A DNA stretch of 64,000 bases, from contig NC_056407.1 in the NCBI RefSeq assembly GCF_905147365.1, positions 14,099,001 through 14,163,000 on the forward strand. Reading direction: 5' to 3'. Positions 20,804 to 33,000 of this stretch are shown here, piece by piece (within the stretch, counting starts at the first letter, position 1; each line of letters opens with the position of its first letter). Below the pieces are notes generated by a model that saw only the letters and a list, made by a program, of their open reading frames with translations, made no database searches and was not told where the DNA came from. The DNA comes from Aricia agestis (Eukaryota > Arthropoda > Insecta > Lepidoptera > Lycaenidae). Made by a program: the position numbers and the translations under genes.

Positions 20804-21540
20804 GTCCTGAGTCCTGACAAAGAGTCTGGTAGATCTAAAGACCTTGCAGAGCATCCTCGGTCTCCTGAACTTCGCCAGTTTCATAGTACCGAAGGCTACA
20901 TTACCGAGCTCTCTTGTCTCTTCTCATAGACTTGGATAAGTCCGCATTTCCGAATCGCTGCTCTCTACCGAGACAAGCGTTACGTTTAGCGACGATCTTC
21001 GGTGGTGGTTGCAAAGTCATCATCTATCAACTTCCATTCATTGGGGTCCACCATCGCACTGCTTGGCAACAGATGCGTCGGACCTAGCTTGGGGTGCTCA
21101 ACTCGACCACCTTTCCTTAACGGGGACATGGTCAGCATAAGAATTTCATGCATTACAATCAGAAAGAGCTTCTAGCGCTCTGCTTCTCCGAGGTCAGCAG
21201 TCAGCACCAGACTCTCACTCGCTCGACAGTTCTTTGGCAGAGCGACAATCGAACAGCTATAACCTATATTTGGGACGAAGGTCGCACCAGGTCAGATGCC
21301 CTGATGGACATAACCATTCAGATTTTTGGAGTTATTGGATCATTCCCAAATCTGTTAACTTCTTGCACAGAGAAGATCAGAAAATGCGGCTTACTTGTGT
21401 GACCGATCTATTTGCTTCCGCCGAAGCTCATGTAGTGACTAATTATGTAACTCTCGACTTGACCGATCAAGCAGGTTTATATCACGATGCTATGATGCTC
21501 ACAAGCCGACGGCCACAGTCCTTGCAAAATTCTTAGCTTA
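20804..21540 (+). pseudogene. DIRS RT 3' part and RNase H, broken
   Basis: Polymerase sequence resumes after the LINE with LKTLQSILGLLNFASFIVPK, the connection region. RNase H follows: CLATDASDLAWGAQLDHLSL, then HYNQKELLALCF, then VLWQSDNRTAITYIWDEGRT. The D, E and D expected at the catalytic site are visible, but in different frames. Stops and shifts abolish function. Confidence 0.75.
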
Positions 21541-22412
21541 TCTATTTTTAATAGATTAAGCTCTCTTATAACACTATTTTCTTACATAAGTAGATATCTT
21601 CCATGTCTGATACAGAGATTTCTGGCCCTTTAAGTTCTTACGGTTTGGTAAAACATGTTAAAATCTATTGCATTGAAAAAGCTTGTACAACATAAATTAA
21701 AAACTTATTGAAGTCTTATACTGTTGACGCCAGTTGACGCAAGTCATTTATTTGTATTTTTTTAGACATACAGATATTTTGCTTTTGTTTTCGTCGGGCA
21801 GACGTGTACATGATCTTACACACTGTAAGAAAACAGTGGTTTAAAATTCTTAATGTGATTAATTTATTTAGTCATAACTAAAACGAACAGTTCTGATTCT
21901 AGGCAATCTAGCTGGAAGATTTTAAGCAATCCCAGTAATAAGCAACCTTGCTGTTTACTGGTTGCTTGTCTGAGACAACTGCACCACCAGGTAACGTCCG
22001 CTCAGCTATGGCTGAAAGTTGGATAGACAATGTATCCATTCATGAAATACTTTTGGGGCCGTTATTGAAAATCGGTACAAAAAACTAGTACTTTAATCTA
22101 ATTCTAACGATTTAAAAAATTATTTTGTTCCTTTAGTTGATTTCATTATGTCCATATCAAAGCTTTTACAAGTTGTATTTTTGATTTGTCAATGAGTTTT
22201 TGGTGTAGTAATTGTGTAAAAAAGTGTTTGAACACTGGATTTTCTATTCCATCACTCTTATATCACCTATATATTCATTTATAAAGTTTTAGAAGTATTC
22301 CCACAAGGAATTACTATTTTTATTTTATATTGTTATATTTTCTTTTCACATTGGCGTCTTACTTTTATTTTGTCACATTGGCGTACATCATCACCAGGCG
22401 ATAACAAACACG
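21541..22412. other. DIRS 3' non-coding region; recombinase not found
   Basis: DIRS elements normally carry a tyrosine recombinase here or overlapping RT. This AT-rich stretch shows no frame longer than a few dozen codons and no R..H..R..Y pattern that I can see. Deletion or extreme decay is likely. Confidence 0.5.
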
Positions 22413-22511
22413 TCTCAATTATTATGCTTCAAATAACGGTCAAGTGTTTAATAGCAGCGTTTTACCCTGAAATAAAACGCTTATTAAATACTTACCTTAT
22501 TTGAAGCATAA
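22413..22511 (-). repeat. DIRS internal complementary region
   Basis: 22413-22452 is the complement of the left end 17307-17346. 22450-22511 is the complement of the right end 22671-22732. The two meet at AAT (ATT on the opposite strand), giving GCTGCT-ATT-AAACACTTG on the minus strand. This region is thought to template completion of the circular intermediate in DIRS replication. Confidence 0.9.
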
Positions 22512-22540
22512 CTTTATTTCTGCCTGGTGTAATTTCGACT

Positions 22541-22685
22541 CAATGATCATAGTCGAGCGGGAATTCTCCCTCTACCTGCTCGATGATGGCGCCAAGGTTG
22601 ACAGAGCTACCAACATTCAGGAAAGAAAAGGAGGTAAAATCTGCGGAAACGGAAGTGCCTATCTCAATTATTATGCTTCAAATAA
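22541..22685 (-). repeat. DIRS right inverted terminal repeat
   Basis: Complement of 17323-17467, starting CAATGATCATAGTCGAGCGG. It is followed by the right-only extension AGTATTTAATAAGCGTTTTA and onward to GCTGCTATT. Confidence 0.9.
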
Positions 22686-22732
22686 GGTAAGTATTTAATA
22701 AGCGTTTTATTTCAGGGTAAAACGCTGCTATT

Positions 22733-23857
22733 TTCAATTTGACAACAGACTTTCAACCATAAATAAAAGAGTACAATTCGTGTGTATAGGCTTGTCAATC
22801 AAAATCTCCTAGTGTGTGTGTTGAAGTGTGTGTAATGTTTTATTTGTTAGAAAAAATGTATGATAAAAGGTAGGATAAAAGCATAATTTCAAAATATCTA
22901 ATATTAGCTCGATACACTCCTTCACCATACAAGCTATAACTGTGCAAAATTTCAATCACCTACGTTTCCTCATTTTTCGTCAAAAGGGATTCAAAGTTTT
23001 TCGCTCGCGTATTACTCGTAAATATTAAAACTTCGATCACAGTTTCCAGGAAATGATATTGTATTCTATTTTTGTCGCGATCACCGGTGCTCTTATGGGG
23101 CTTGAAGAATTAATATATTGCGGCAACAGATAATACACAATCTGTGAAAATTTCAGAAGTCTAGCTGTAGCGGTTCTTTAGATATAGCCTGATGATATAC
23201 AGACAGACAGACAGCCAGACAGATGGACAGACAATGAAGTCTTAGTAATAGGGTCCCGTTTTTACCCTTTGGGTACGGAACCCTAAAAAAATTAAATATG
23301 GCATTGACTATTTTTATGACGGGCGGATTCGACCAAACTGGAGTAAAATTTTACTCGAGTATAACTGTCTCCTAATCTAAGAGTAAGCTGGTTTTGCGTT
23401 TTTCCAACTTCTAATCCAAGAATGAGGTAATTACACGGGAGTAAATATTTACACGGGCTATTTTGGTGGAGTAAACATTAAACTGAGAATAGTTGCACAA
23501 CAGGGTTCAACTGTCACGGTCGGTGTCATTGTGAACTATAATTGACATTTTATTTCATACTCTTTGAGTAACTTGGTAAAATGCAAACGATAATACCCTA
23601 GAGTAAATTAAAGGAGTAAAATTATTCTCATGATAGTTATACTGTATACGTGTAAGGCGTAAATGAGGTTCGGCGGCACCGTACATTTTCCCGCAAAAAA
23701 TATCTTATTTCCCTTGGTTTGTACTATATACTCGTATCTGTGCCAAATAACGTAAAATCGGTCCAATACTTCATTATTATATTAGCAGGTCCAATATTTC
23801 CACCGTTTTTTCCACATTTTCCTCTGATTCTTTGCTCCTATTGTGAGTGATATGTTA
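22733..23857. repeat. Degraded repeats incl. GGGTTCCGTA-family end
   Basis: GACAACAGACTTTCAACCAT and AAATAAAAGAGTA recur near 61970-61995. 23130-23290 (AATTTCAGAAGTCTAGCTGT, CAGACAGACAG, GGGTACGGAACCCTAAAA) is the family seen at 42490-42630 and inverted at 27088-27240. 23290-23857 shows nothing recognisable. Confidence 0.55.
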
Positions 23858-24065
23858 TACAGTGTGTAACAAAAATAAGTGATAATACTTTAGTGTGTGT
23901 ACGTGTTCCTTATAGAGAGTTTACTGTGAAAGTAGCAACGCTGAAAGACCAAAAATTTTTTTCACTTTTGTATGGGGAAACTCGTGACGCTCGGGCCCTT
24001 GCACAAAAGTGAAAAAAAAATGTCGTCTTTCAGCGCTGCTAGTTTCACAGTGAACTCTTGATATA
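23858..24065 (+). mobile_element. CAGTGTGTAAC palindromic MITE, right end lost
   Basis: Opens ATACAGTGTGTAACAAAAAT. The arm reads back from TTTCAGCGCTGCTAGTTTCA, but sequence identity ends at GTGAACTCTTGATA. The terminal part of the right arm is missing. Confidence 0.7.
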
Positions 24066-25737
24066 GCCGCCTACCTCGTTAAACGGATTATGGACACAAA
24101 TCTTTATTATTAATAATAACTAATAATAATTTTTCAATAATAATAAAGTAATTTTTCAATTCGAACCAGTAATACCTGTAATTAGCGCGTTTAAACAGAC
24201 CAGCTCCTCAGATTTACAATATTTAAATTACAAATAAATATAATCCTAATCACTCCGTATTATTTAATTTAAACAGAATGCGTGTAATTGACTCATTTTT
24301 GAATACCTGATAGTAATATTTACAAGAAAACTTCATGAAAGGAAGGAAAAGGAAGAAATTTTATGTAGTGTTCAGAGAACCCTTAAATCATTGAAACTCT
24401 ACAAAAATTTGTAGAGTTTTGAATAGTATGATGAGCGACGAAATAAAACAAAGAGCTAATTAGATGTTAAAAACGAGTATATTGTATAACGATCCGTAAT
24501 CCTTATTTCATAATTTCTTTGAATCGCGCAAATAATTTCGTAATAATAAGGGTTCGCGCATGTGTTTATTAAACAGGCGCGTTTCCTAGAAAGTCCGCCG
24601 TTACTACAACTGAGGGAGCTCTGAGCTGTAATTAGACTTCTCTGAGTTCCTAGTAACGCTAAACTGGTGGCTGATCTTGTAAATGTGTCACGGGAACATA
24701 AAAGCCGCTTTTCTTCCTGCAATTAATTGTTACAATGTCTCCTTGTCCCTTCAAGATATTTGCATCTTTGTAAAGTCAGCTTATCAACAGCGCTTTGTTA
24801 CCTTAATCTGTGGTAATGTTATCTGCGAATCTTGCACATTGTTCCTACCTCTAGTTTTTTTCCTATCCTACTTGTCTCTTCAATATATTATGTTTTTTTT
24901 TTAAACTTACCTTAACTTAAACAATATAATATTATTTTGCTCTCTACCTCTAATCTTTACTTACTATTCAAACATTTTTCTCACATTTTTTACAGAAAAA
25001 ATGCACAATTCCTGTGTTCTATATTATTTTAATTTTTTATAGACCGGGACGTTTTATTAAATGTCTAAACAAACGCCAGCTTGTCTACCGCGATACAAAA
25101 TGTTCTTTCTACTTGGGTAACTACAATATCCACTCTATTCTCAAGGTAATAAGGGTGTGTGTAACAGCATGTGTGTATGGCTGAGAGTGTGACGACCCTA
25201 GACATATGTTAGCCACGTGGACTGCGGTGTACCTAACAATGTGAATCAGGAACCCTGCAGGATATAGTTATTATAAGTACGATTATTCTAGACTGACATA
25301 TCTACTAATAAGTGAATGCATGAGTATTTTTCATATGTGCATAAAGCATCTAACTTAGTTCCTGAGGTCTAGACTCTAGACTCTAGAGTCTCTAGACTAA
25401 AGTTAAAATAATTTAAAGTGCAAACGCCTAAACGGGGTTTGAAACTTCTTATAAAATGTCAAAATTTGTATAAAATTCTCGTTGTTTTGATTTAAATTGT
25501 ACATAGAGTGATACTGTACTTAATCAACATATTTAATAACGATTGCAACAAGAAAAATGTTGATTTCAAAATTACTTTTTCAACATCTAAAAACAAAATT
25601 TTGTAGGTGTGAAGTATGCTATCCTCCGCAAGCTTTCCTAACAATTTACATACACTTCCTTATAGTCTCGACTAGAACGCAACAATTAATAAAGCCGACA
25701 CTCTGTAATTGCTGGTTGAGGACCGAATTAATCTAAC
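24066..25737. other. Intergenic DNA, nothing recognised
   Basis: AT-rich. Contains a small hairpin (AAACTCTACAAAAATTTGTAGAGTTT, seen near 24394-24420) and a local CTAGACT/CTAGAGT repetition near 25368-25400. The minus-strand open stretch at 24456-24722 has no recognised features. Confidence 0.45.
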
Positions 25738-25935
25738 GTTGGGTTGCACCAACTAACTGTAACTTTAACTATAACTACAGTGCAAAATGTCAATTCTTTG
25801 GTTAAAGTTAAACATGGCGTCCTTTGTGACCTCCGCTCATGTGTGAATTTCTCCGGTTAAAGTTAAAGCTAAAGGACGCCATATTTAACTATAAAAATAA
25901 CTTTAACTTTAAACACGCCTCTGGTGCAACCCAAC
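25738..25935. mobile_element. Palindromic MITE 'GTTGGGTTGCACCA'
   Basis: The outer arms GTTGGGTTGCACCAACTAAC and CTGGTGCAACCCAAC pair. The inner arms TTTGGTTAAAGTTAAACATG and GGCGTCCTTT pair with AAAGGACGCCATATTTAACT. It is about 198 bp and non-coding. Confidence 0.8.
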
Positions 25936-26053
25936 CTAAGTGACCTAACCGCGCTGGTATGTCAGTCCTCAGTCCCTAGTTAATTAGCCAGACAGACACA
26001 CAACACTTACCCTTGGGGCCTTGGGCTGACGGAGAATGTGCATTCTCCTACCG

Positions 26054-26422
26054 CAGGGTTTCTCAAACTTTCGGCTCCACGAACCCCTGTTAAATTTCCA
26101 GATGAGAGCGAACCCCTTACTTATATTGAAATCCCCCTTACTTATAGTGAATTCCCATTTCCCAGGGAAAGGGGGGGGGGGGGGCTTTCCCTGGGAAATG
26201 GGAATTCACCACTTTGCGTGAGAGTTTGAAATACTCTGCCTGTCTAGCTGCCCAAAAATCAAAGACATCCTTTTTAAATCAGCTTCAAGAGTTTCATTAA
26301 CGGACATAATTATTATCTAGCAATGACTCCTGTTGCTACCATTACGTAAATCTTGTTGCGAACCCCCTGCCGTCGAATGGCGAACCCCTAGGGGTTCGCG
26401 TACCCCACTTTGAAAAACCCTG
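26054..26422. mobile_element. hAT-type non-autonomous element with 8-bp target duplication
   Basis: Ends CAGGGTTTCTCAAACTTTCG and ACTTTGAAAAACCCTG form a short terminal inverted repeat of the hAT type. It is flanked by TCCTACCG (26046-26053) and TCCTATCG (26423-26430), an 8-bp duplication with one change. Repeated GCGAACCCC words occur inside. It also contains a palindrome around a G14 run (26147-26209). There is no transposase. Confidence 0.8.
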
Positions 26423-26753
26423 TCCTATCGTATCGAATAGTGGAGCCTCTACGTAGTGGAGCATAGTAACTGGTAGGAATTTTTGAATAGCTTTCATACG
26501 GTGCTGTCATGATAATGTAATAAATTCGAAAGTGTGTCTGTTCGTCTATCTGTTATATCTTCACGTCTAAACTGTTATCGATTTTGATGAATTTTAGCAA
26601 GTAAATACTTTACGTGACCTGCATGATAAAATAATTGTTGAACAACGTAATTACGACCAAGATCTAGTAGGTATCTTTTAACTTTAATTATCTAAGTATG
26701 AGTATTATTTAATAATAAATTCATATTGGCTTCTGCAACAATTAAAAGCTAGG
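26423..26753. repeat. TTCGAAAGTGTGTCTGT interspersed repeat
   Basis: TTCGAAAGTGTGTCTGTTCG and CTTCACGTCTAAACTGTTA recur in modified form at 51815-51960 and 52690-52830. It lies 3' of the FAM151 gene. Confidence 0.5.
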
Positions 26754-26759
26754 TTTATT
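26754..26759 (-). terminator. Poly(A) signal of the FAM151-family gene
   Basis: AATAAA on the minus strand, about 30 bases after the TGA stop at 26789-26791. This implies a very short 3'UTR. Confidence 0.5.
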
Positions 26760-26788
26760 AAAAAAAAAAAACAATTTAATTACAACAC

Positions 26789-27022
26789 TCAATGCTTGGC
26801 CTTCGCGTCAGGTGGGGGCAAGCGGAGTTTGGCGGCTAGTTCGTGCGGAACATCAAGGTACGTCCTCTCCAGCCCCACGGTCAGGATCAGTGCTCGCAGA
26901 CGGTCCACCTCCACGTGGTCGCTCTCGCTGGACCACACCGTCATGGATGAGTTCAGGAACGAAGTCTCTCGCAGCAAATCCAGGATCACCGGCTGACTGT
27001 TTGACGCGAGACCCGCTCGGAC
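26789..27022 (-). CDS. FAM151: FAM151 exon 5 (terminal)
   Basis: Acceptor GATTCCAG, then VRAGLASNSQPVILDLLRET and the end KLRLPPPDAKAKH, TGA. It encodes the C-terminal beta/alpha part, including SSMTVWSSESDHVEVDRLRA, which matches the family's SLTIW...D..SVEDLL block. Confidence 0.92.
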   Translation of the reverse strand, partial: VRAGLASNSQPVILDLLRETSFLNSSMTVWSSESDHVEVDRLRALILTVGLERTYLDVPHELAAKLRLPPPDAKAKH

Positions 27023-30000
27023 CTGGAATCAAAGTATGAGGAATTCTTTAAAATTCAAATAGGTGTTTCCTAATATATATTTTTAGGCTTCCGTACCCAA
27101 AGGGTAAAAACGGGACCCTATTACTGAGACCTTCGATATCTGTCCGTCTGTCTGTCTGTCTCCAGGCTGTAACTCAATAACCGCTATAGCTAGACTTCTG
27201 AAATTTTCACAGATTGTGTATTTCTGTTGCCGCTATAACAGCAAATACTAAAAAGTAAAAACAAAATAAAACTAATATATAAGGGGGGCTCCCATACAAC
27301 AAACGTTATTTTTTTGGCCTTTTTTGCTCTATATCAATGAGCAATCAAAATGGCAAGAGGTAGGGCACTTGAAATTTACATAAAAGCCTTAGTTATATGT
27401 CTACTTTGATAATTCACAATAATATTTAAATAAAATAAAAAATTAAGGGGGCTCTCTCACAAAAGAAAAAAAAATTTTGGCGTATTTTTCCTCTATAACG
27501 ATAAGGAACCCTTCGTGCGCGAATCCGACTCGCATTTGGCCGATTATTTTATTTGCAAGTTCTATATTATTAGCAGGAAGTATAAACCATCAAAATATTA
27601 TGTTGGCATTATAGTGAATAGTGAATAAATCTTCAAAAGGATCTGGAACGAGGGAGTGGTGTTCTTTATTGGGGAATAATTTTGATGGTACGTATTAGCG
27701 ATTTCATGGGTATTTTTGGTATGAACAAGTTTCCTTAATGCTCTTTCTTCCAAAAGTTAACAGCGTTTATTGTAACAAGTAAGATAGTTTGTGCTTTAAA
27801 TTACACCTCATTTGCTTAACTGATTAACTTATGATAACTACTTTGGAATTATGAGGGAAGGTAATTATTATTATGAACATCTATAGCTACATACCATGCA
27901 TACATGCAGGTCAAAGTCATAATCCTCTTTTTGTTTCGCTGTTGTCGAGTAAAAAACAAAAGAATCAGAGTCAAAACTCACAGGGAACGTAACAGTTTGG
28001 TTGATCCGGTTCTCGGTCATGAGTCTGAGCATGGAGCCAATCTGGTCCCTGCTGTACTCCCCCTCGGTCACATTCCCCCCGTACTCGGTGGTCCAACCCA
28101 CCGACATCACTGCTCGGGGGTGGTTGCCGCATAGTTTGATAAACTTGATCGGATCCACGGGTTTCGTGGTCGCCTCTATCGGTCCCGGCAGGATGTCAGC
28201 ATTCAACCACAGTGGAAACGTTACCTGTAAAAAGTTTTGATTTTAGCACTAAGTATATAATATGGTCCCCGTAACTTCGTTGCGCCAAAATATTATGGAA
28301 ACTTTTTTTGAACAGACACTCAAGGCAAGTCAGCCAGGACACGTACAGGCATTATAGCCATAATTAAATCATTACCTGAGTCCTGAGTCCTGACGATATA
28401 CGAGTAAACACTTTTTCCATTTTTTCATGCTGCTACCTACTAAAGTCTATAAAACGTTATCGCATCAACAAGGCATCTTCGTAGACCGTTCACATGTTTC
28501 AAAAGATGTCCAAGTTTGAATTTTAACTTGTTAGTTTAAAGTTTAAATTATTTTTTGTTTGCTCTCAAAAAGACCGACTTCCCCAAAGTCTTATGATATT
28601 AGTGTGAAGGTTTAATTTCGTCTGCAACTGATCCGTCCTTAATTGGTGAAAAAGATGGTTAAATGTTTACATTTTAACCAGTCACACGATGTGAGTTGTG
28701 ACTCATTCGGGAGTTTCGCCGGAATTGTTTAACTTTATTAGCTCAGTAGCGTACTATATTTACCAACATTGGATATATCAAATAAGTATTTTAATTTTTA
28801 CCGTTTACTTGCGATATCAGCAGGTGCCAGGTGCATTTATCGAATCAACGGTAAACTATTAGGCCGACTAAATCTTACGATGTAAGGCCTATAAATAAAG
28901 AAAAAAAAAGGTAAACTATTACTTGAGAGTTGAGGTTAAGCATTAAAATAACCGATTTTACTGAAAGCTGCAGGTATTGTAGTCATTATTCAAATGTATG
29001 TCTTCAAGAAGTAAAAATTCATCCCTCATCTTCACAATCTCTTACCTCCGGTTTGCTGAACGGTGCGATTTGATCCTGTGACTTCTCAAAGGCCTCTATA
29101 CTCTTGAAGTCGAGTTTCACGCCCTTCTGCTTGTCAGCTTTACTAGCCTTGTTGTACTTGTGCACGGTGATCAGGAAGTCCGTGAGTGACAAGTCTGAAG
29201 TAGTTGCCGGTGGGTGTGCCATGATCGGGATCGGAGGACCATCCTGCCCGGTCACGTGACCCAGCACGATATCAGCTTCCAGCATGGACACGTCACCTGG
29301 AGTGTGATATAGAATGATCTATAGAGATAGAGCCATGATTCAGCACGAATGGGCCGGCTAGACCGGAGAAATACCACGGGCTCACAGAAAACCGACGTGA
29401 AACAGCGCTTGCGCTGTGTTATGCCGAGTGAGTTTGTTTACCGGAGGCCCAATCCCCTACCCTCTTCCCTTCCCTACTTTTCCCTATTCCCTTCCTTATC
29501 CTCCCCTATTCCCTCTTACAAGGCCGGCAACGCACCTGCAGCTCTTCTGATGTTGTGAGTGTCCATGGGCGACAGAAGTTGCTTTCCATCAGGTGACCCG
29601 TTTGCTCGTTTGCCCCCTTATTTCATAAAAAAATATAGATTTTTTAAAAAAAAATAGTGTAATTTACTAGCTTTAAAAATGCGCACAGTGCAACAAACAT
29701 AATAATTAATTTAATAAGGAGCAAATATTGGTATCTAACAAGAAATTAATAGTAAGGAAGAAATCTAAAATTTTTTGAGGATTTACTATTGCGGTGCGTA
29801 CGCTTAGTAAATTATTATTATTCAATTTTGACAAATTAACAATAATTATTAACTATTGTCAGAAACATACTTGCTAATGCTGCTTCTAAATAGGTTTTGT
29901 TGTTGACTGCATGAGCCCATGTCACTGTTGTTAGATTCTTCATTATTTCTTCCTCCCCACTCACCAAAACGGCTAAACAAAAGAAAACACAAAAATATTA

Positions 30001-33000
30001 ATTTATTGTGCTATTCATAGACAATATTTTACATTTGGCAAAACCTAAAGGTTATTAAAAGCTGCGGCGAAGGAGAACAAAATGGCAGATGTCGTAAAAT
30101 GTCAATCAGCTGTCACTGTCATTATATGAATTGTCACTTGTCAAAAGACAAAAGTGTTTATCAATGATGATTTCGCATGTATTTTGTTGGAATATTTTAA
30201 AACTTTAAAATAAAACGCAACGAAAATTACCTGCGATTTAGTAATTCTTGAGAAAACAAAAACTTTAAGTGAATTCACCGTTTGGTGACTACGATAATTA
30301 CAGCAACTTTAGCAGCTAAGTTGCGACTTGCGATACAGATGTGCGCCGGTGCGGGGCTGTGCGGGTGTTTGACCGAGTGACGTCAGTGTATATAGTTACC
30401 ACAGTAAAAAGAAACCGTACGACCACCAAAGATAAAAAAATAATATACTTACTCAGTTTTAAATTAACTGTGGTACGAGTACGACCTACTTGCATAGTTT
30501 ATTATTGAGTATTTTTTGCGATATTATGCCCTTAATATGAAGAAGTTCCTAATTTATCATTCTTAGCAATATCTTAGTCTTACGATTCACGCTGCTTTTA
30601 GGTGCCATCGAAGTAATCAATTGATTCATGTGAGATGGCAGACCTACATTATTTGGTCGAAAATGTCAACTCAATATTAATTAATTGTGATCGTCAGTAA
30701 GTTTGACATAATGCGACCAAATCACGTAGGTCTGCCATCTGCCTATGAATCAATTTCTCTGATAGTAGGTTAGTGCAGCACGAGTCGGCGCATGAGTACC
30801 GGAAACTATTCCAGCTCAATTTTTTTATGCGATCCTCTACAAATTGCCCTCCTGATGATATAAATGCATGTTGCCATGACGCAACCTGGTGCCATATTGT
30901 TTAAACAAGCATTGTTTAACCTTTTAATCCCCAAGCGGCCGGATCCGGCCGCCACAGATTATACTGCAGCCATTCCGTCTACACCCAAGCGGCCGGATGT
31001 GGCCGCGCTCTTTCGTTCGATTGAATTACGTATTTCGTCGACTTAGAGACTACTTTTGTATGAAGAAGTTTGGTTAGTTATGATCTACGATAAATTTGCC
31101 ACATTCTGAATGCAAAATATTATACAATCTGTGGTCGACGAATATTTGTCAGTCATTTGAAAATCGTGAATTTTTCGTGTGTGTTCTGCCATGTTGTGTT
31201 GTTTATTTGATATTATTGATGGATTTAACGAATGTAAGTGGTAAAATAGTTTAATTTATTAATTATAATTTATAAATAGTTTTAGATAATCATTTGAAAG
31301 AAATACTTACATCGTAATAACTTCTAGTTTACACGAGAAAATTTGGTTTTTATTTATGTGATTTGAACGCGATTTGTTTAATATTTTTGTAAATAATTGA
31401 CGTTAAAAGCGTATATTATCGTGTACAAAACGATTTAGATCCTAGTAATAGTATATAATAGTATCGCTTTAGTAAAACAATCAAGATAAAAATTACCTAT
31501 TTATAACGGCTTTTTGCCGGCCGCGGCCATTTTGAACTTTATTTGTATTGCACTAAGGACGAAGTTTGCTTGTGTATAATACCAAAACCGGTTTTTATTA
31601 CTCTTATCTCTTATCTGTTTATTGATAACTAGCGGCCCGGCCCGGCTTCGCACGGGTGGACATTGGTTTTTAAATTATTTTTTTTAAATAAAGGTAGTCA
31701 ATCTTTAAGTTAAGCAGAACATAAAAATAGTTTACATTATTTAGCCTGCAACTACTATATTATAATTATTATGTACATATAACACATTTTTATTGTATTT
31801 TTTTTTATATTTTTATATTTTAAGTGTTATGTTTGATTATTTTATCCTTACCTGCAGAACTATAAGACTATAGTACATCACTTTGCGATAAGTAAGTATA
31901 GTCTATAATTTATAAAGCATAAGCAAGAAGGAATATTTTGGTAGATTTTTCACACAATTATTAACACTTAATACGGTTCCCTTTTTTCTCTCATTAAATA
32001 TAGCCTATATTCAGCAGAAATAGTGTGGATTAAAAAATATGCATTAATACTTCCATCGTACATCGGCATCGTGGGTATCGCAGACACAGTAGATCTTCAA
32101 TTGTTATGCTGGCAGCCGGCTGCCGCTATTGGAGATTTATAGTTAAAGAAATTAATTAATTATAATAGCAATCAAAAATAATAGTCATTCAAAACTTATT
32201 TTAAAAAGTTCTAAAAATATTACTTTCGTAGTCATAACTTTTAAAGCTTTTTTGAAATTAGGATTATAATAATGAAGCACGATAGTCTATATCAAATCAA
32301 TAAAGCAGCACCCGGCTGTCGCATAACTATTGAAAATCTATTGTGTCTGCGATTCCCACGATCGAGGTAATATTTACGTGGACTCTCCGGGCGAGTCTGT
32401 GGCACTGATAATTAAATCTCTCCCCTACCGCACGCACACCCGCGCAACGCGCCTTGACGCCCAATTCGCAACGTGCAGCAGAAATCGTAATATTTTAATT
32501 TCGCCATAACATTAAAACCAAACGTCCAATTTTAATCATTCAAAGACCAAATATTATCTACATTAACTGTACTTAGTGATGAAATAATTTATTTTGATAA
32601 GGGTCAATAGCATGATTTAAATAAACGCATTTAAATATAGTCCAAAAAAAATTCTAGATTTTTTAATAAAAAAATGGTTATTGTGCCTCACTCAACATAG
32701 ATAGGTATAGTGTGTCGCGGACTTTTTTGTAGATATTTAAAAGATCTATAATTACTTAGAACATTTTATGCCTCTATCTTTTATAGTTTAGGCAGCGTAC
32801 GCAAAATAAGTAACTTTTCTGGTTGATTTTTTAAACCTTGCGTCCGAAAATCCCAAATATCTTACGGAACCTTATATTTTTCCAAAATAAAAATTAGCCT
32901 ATGTTCAGCAGAAATAATGCAGGATTCCAATGGTAAAAGAATTTTTCAAATCGGTCCAGTAGTTTCGGAGCCTATTCGACTCAAACAAACAAACAAACAA

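Larger units (their letters stand above)
17307..22732 (+). mobile_element. DIRS-type tyrosine-recombinase retrotransposon, defective
   Basis: Three structural hallmarks are visible. First, 145-bp inverted terminal repeats (17323-17467 and 22541-22685). Second, unequal outer extensions on each end (17307-17322 left, 22686-22732 right). Third, an internal complementary region at 22413-22511 that equals the complement of the left end joined to the complement of the right end through a shared ATT. The order gag-like, reverse transcriptase, RNase H fits the DIRS family. No tyrosine recombinase frame was found in 21540-22400, and all frames carry stops and shifts. A LINE is inserted in the polymerase region. 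The copy is therefore dead. ATT at both outer ends fits integration of a circular intermediate without a target duplication. Confidence 0.85.

Noticed and set aside
29973..30005. In-frame hydrophobic extension (CVFFCLA) directly upstream of FAM151 exon 2 as an unspliced signal peptide
   Set aside because: A TAA stop precedes it with no ATG between. TTTTCTTTTGTTTAG is a strong acceptor, and exon 37828-37858 fits the phase.
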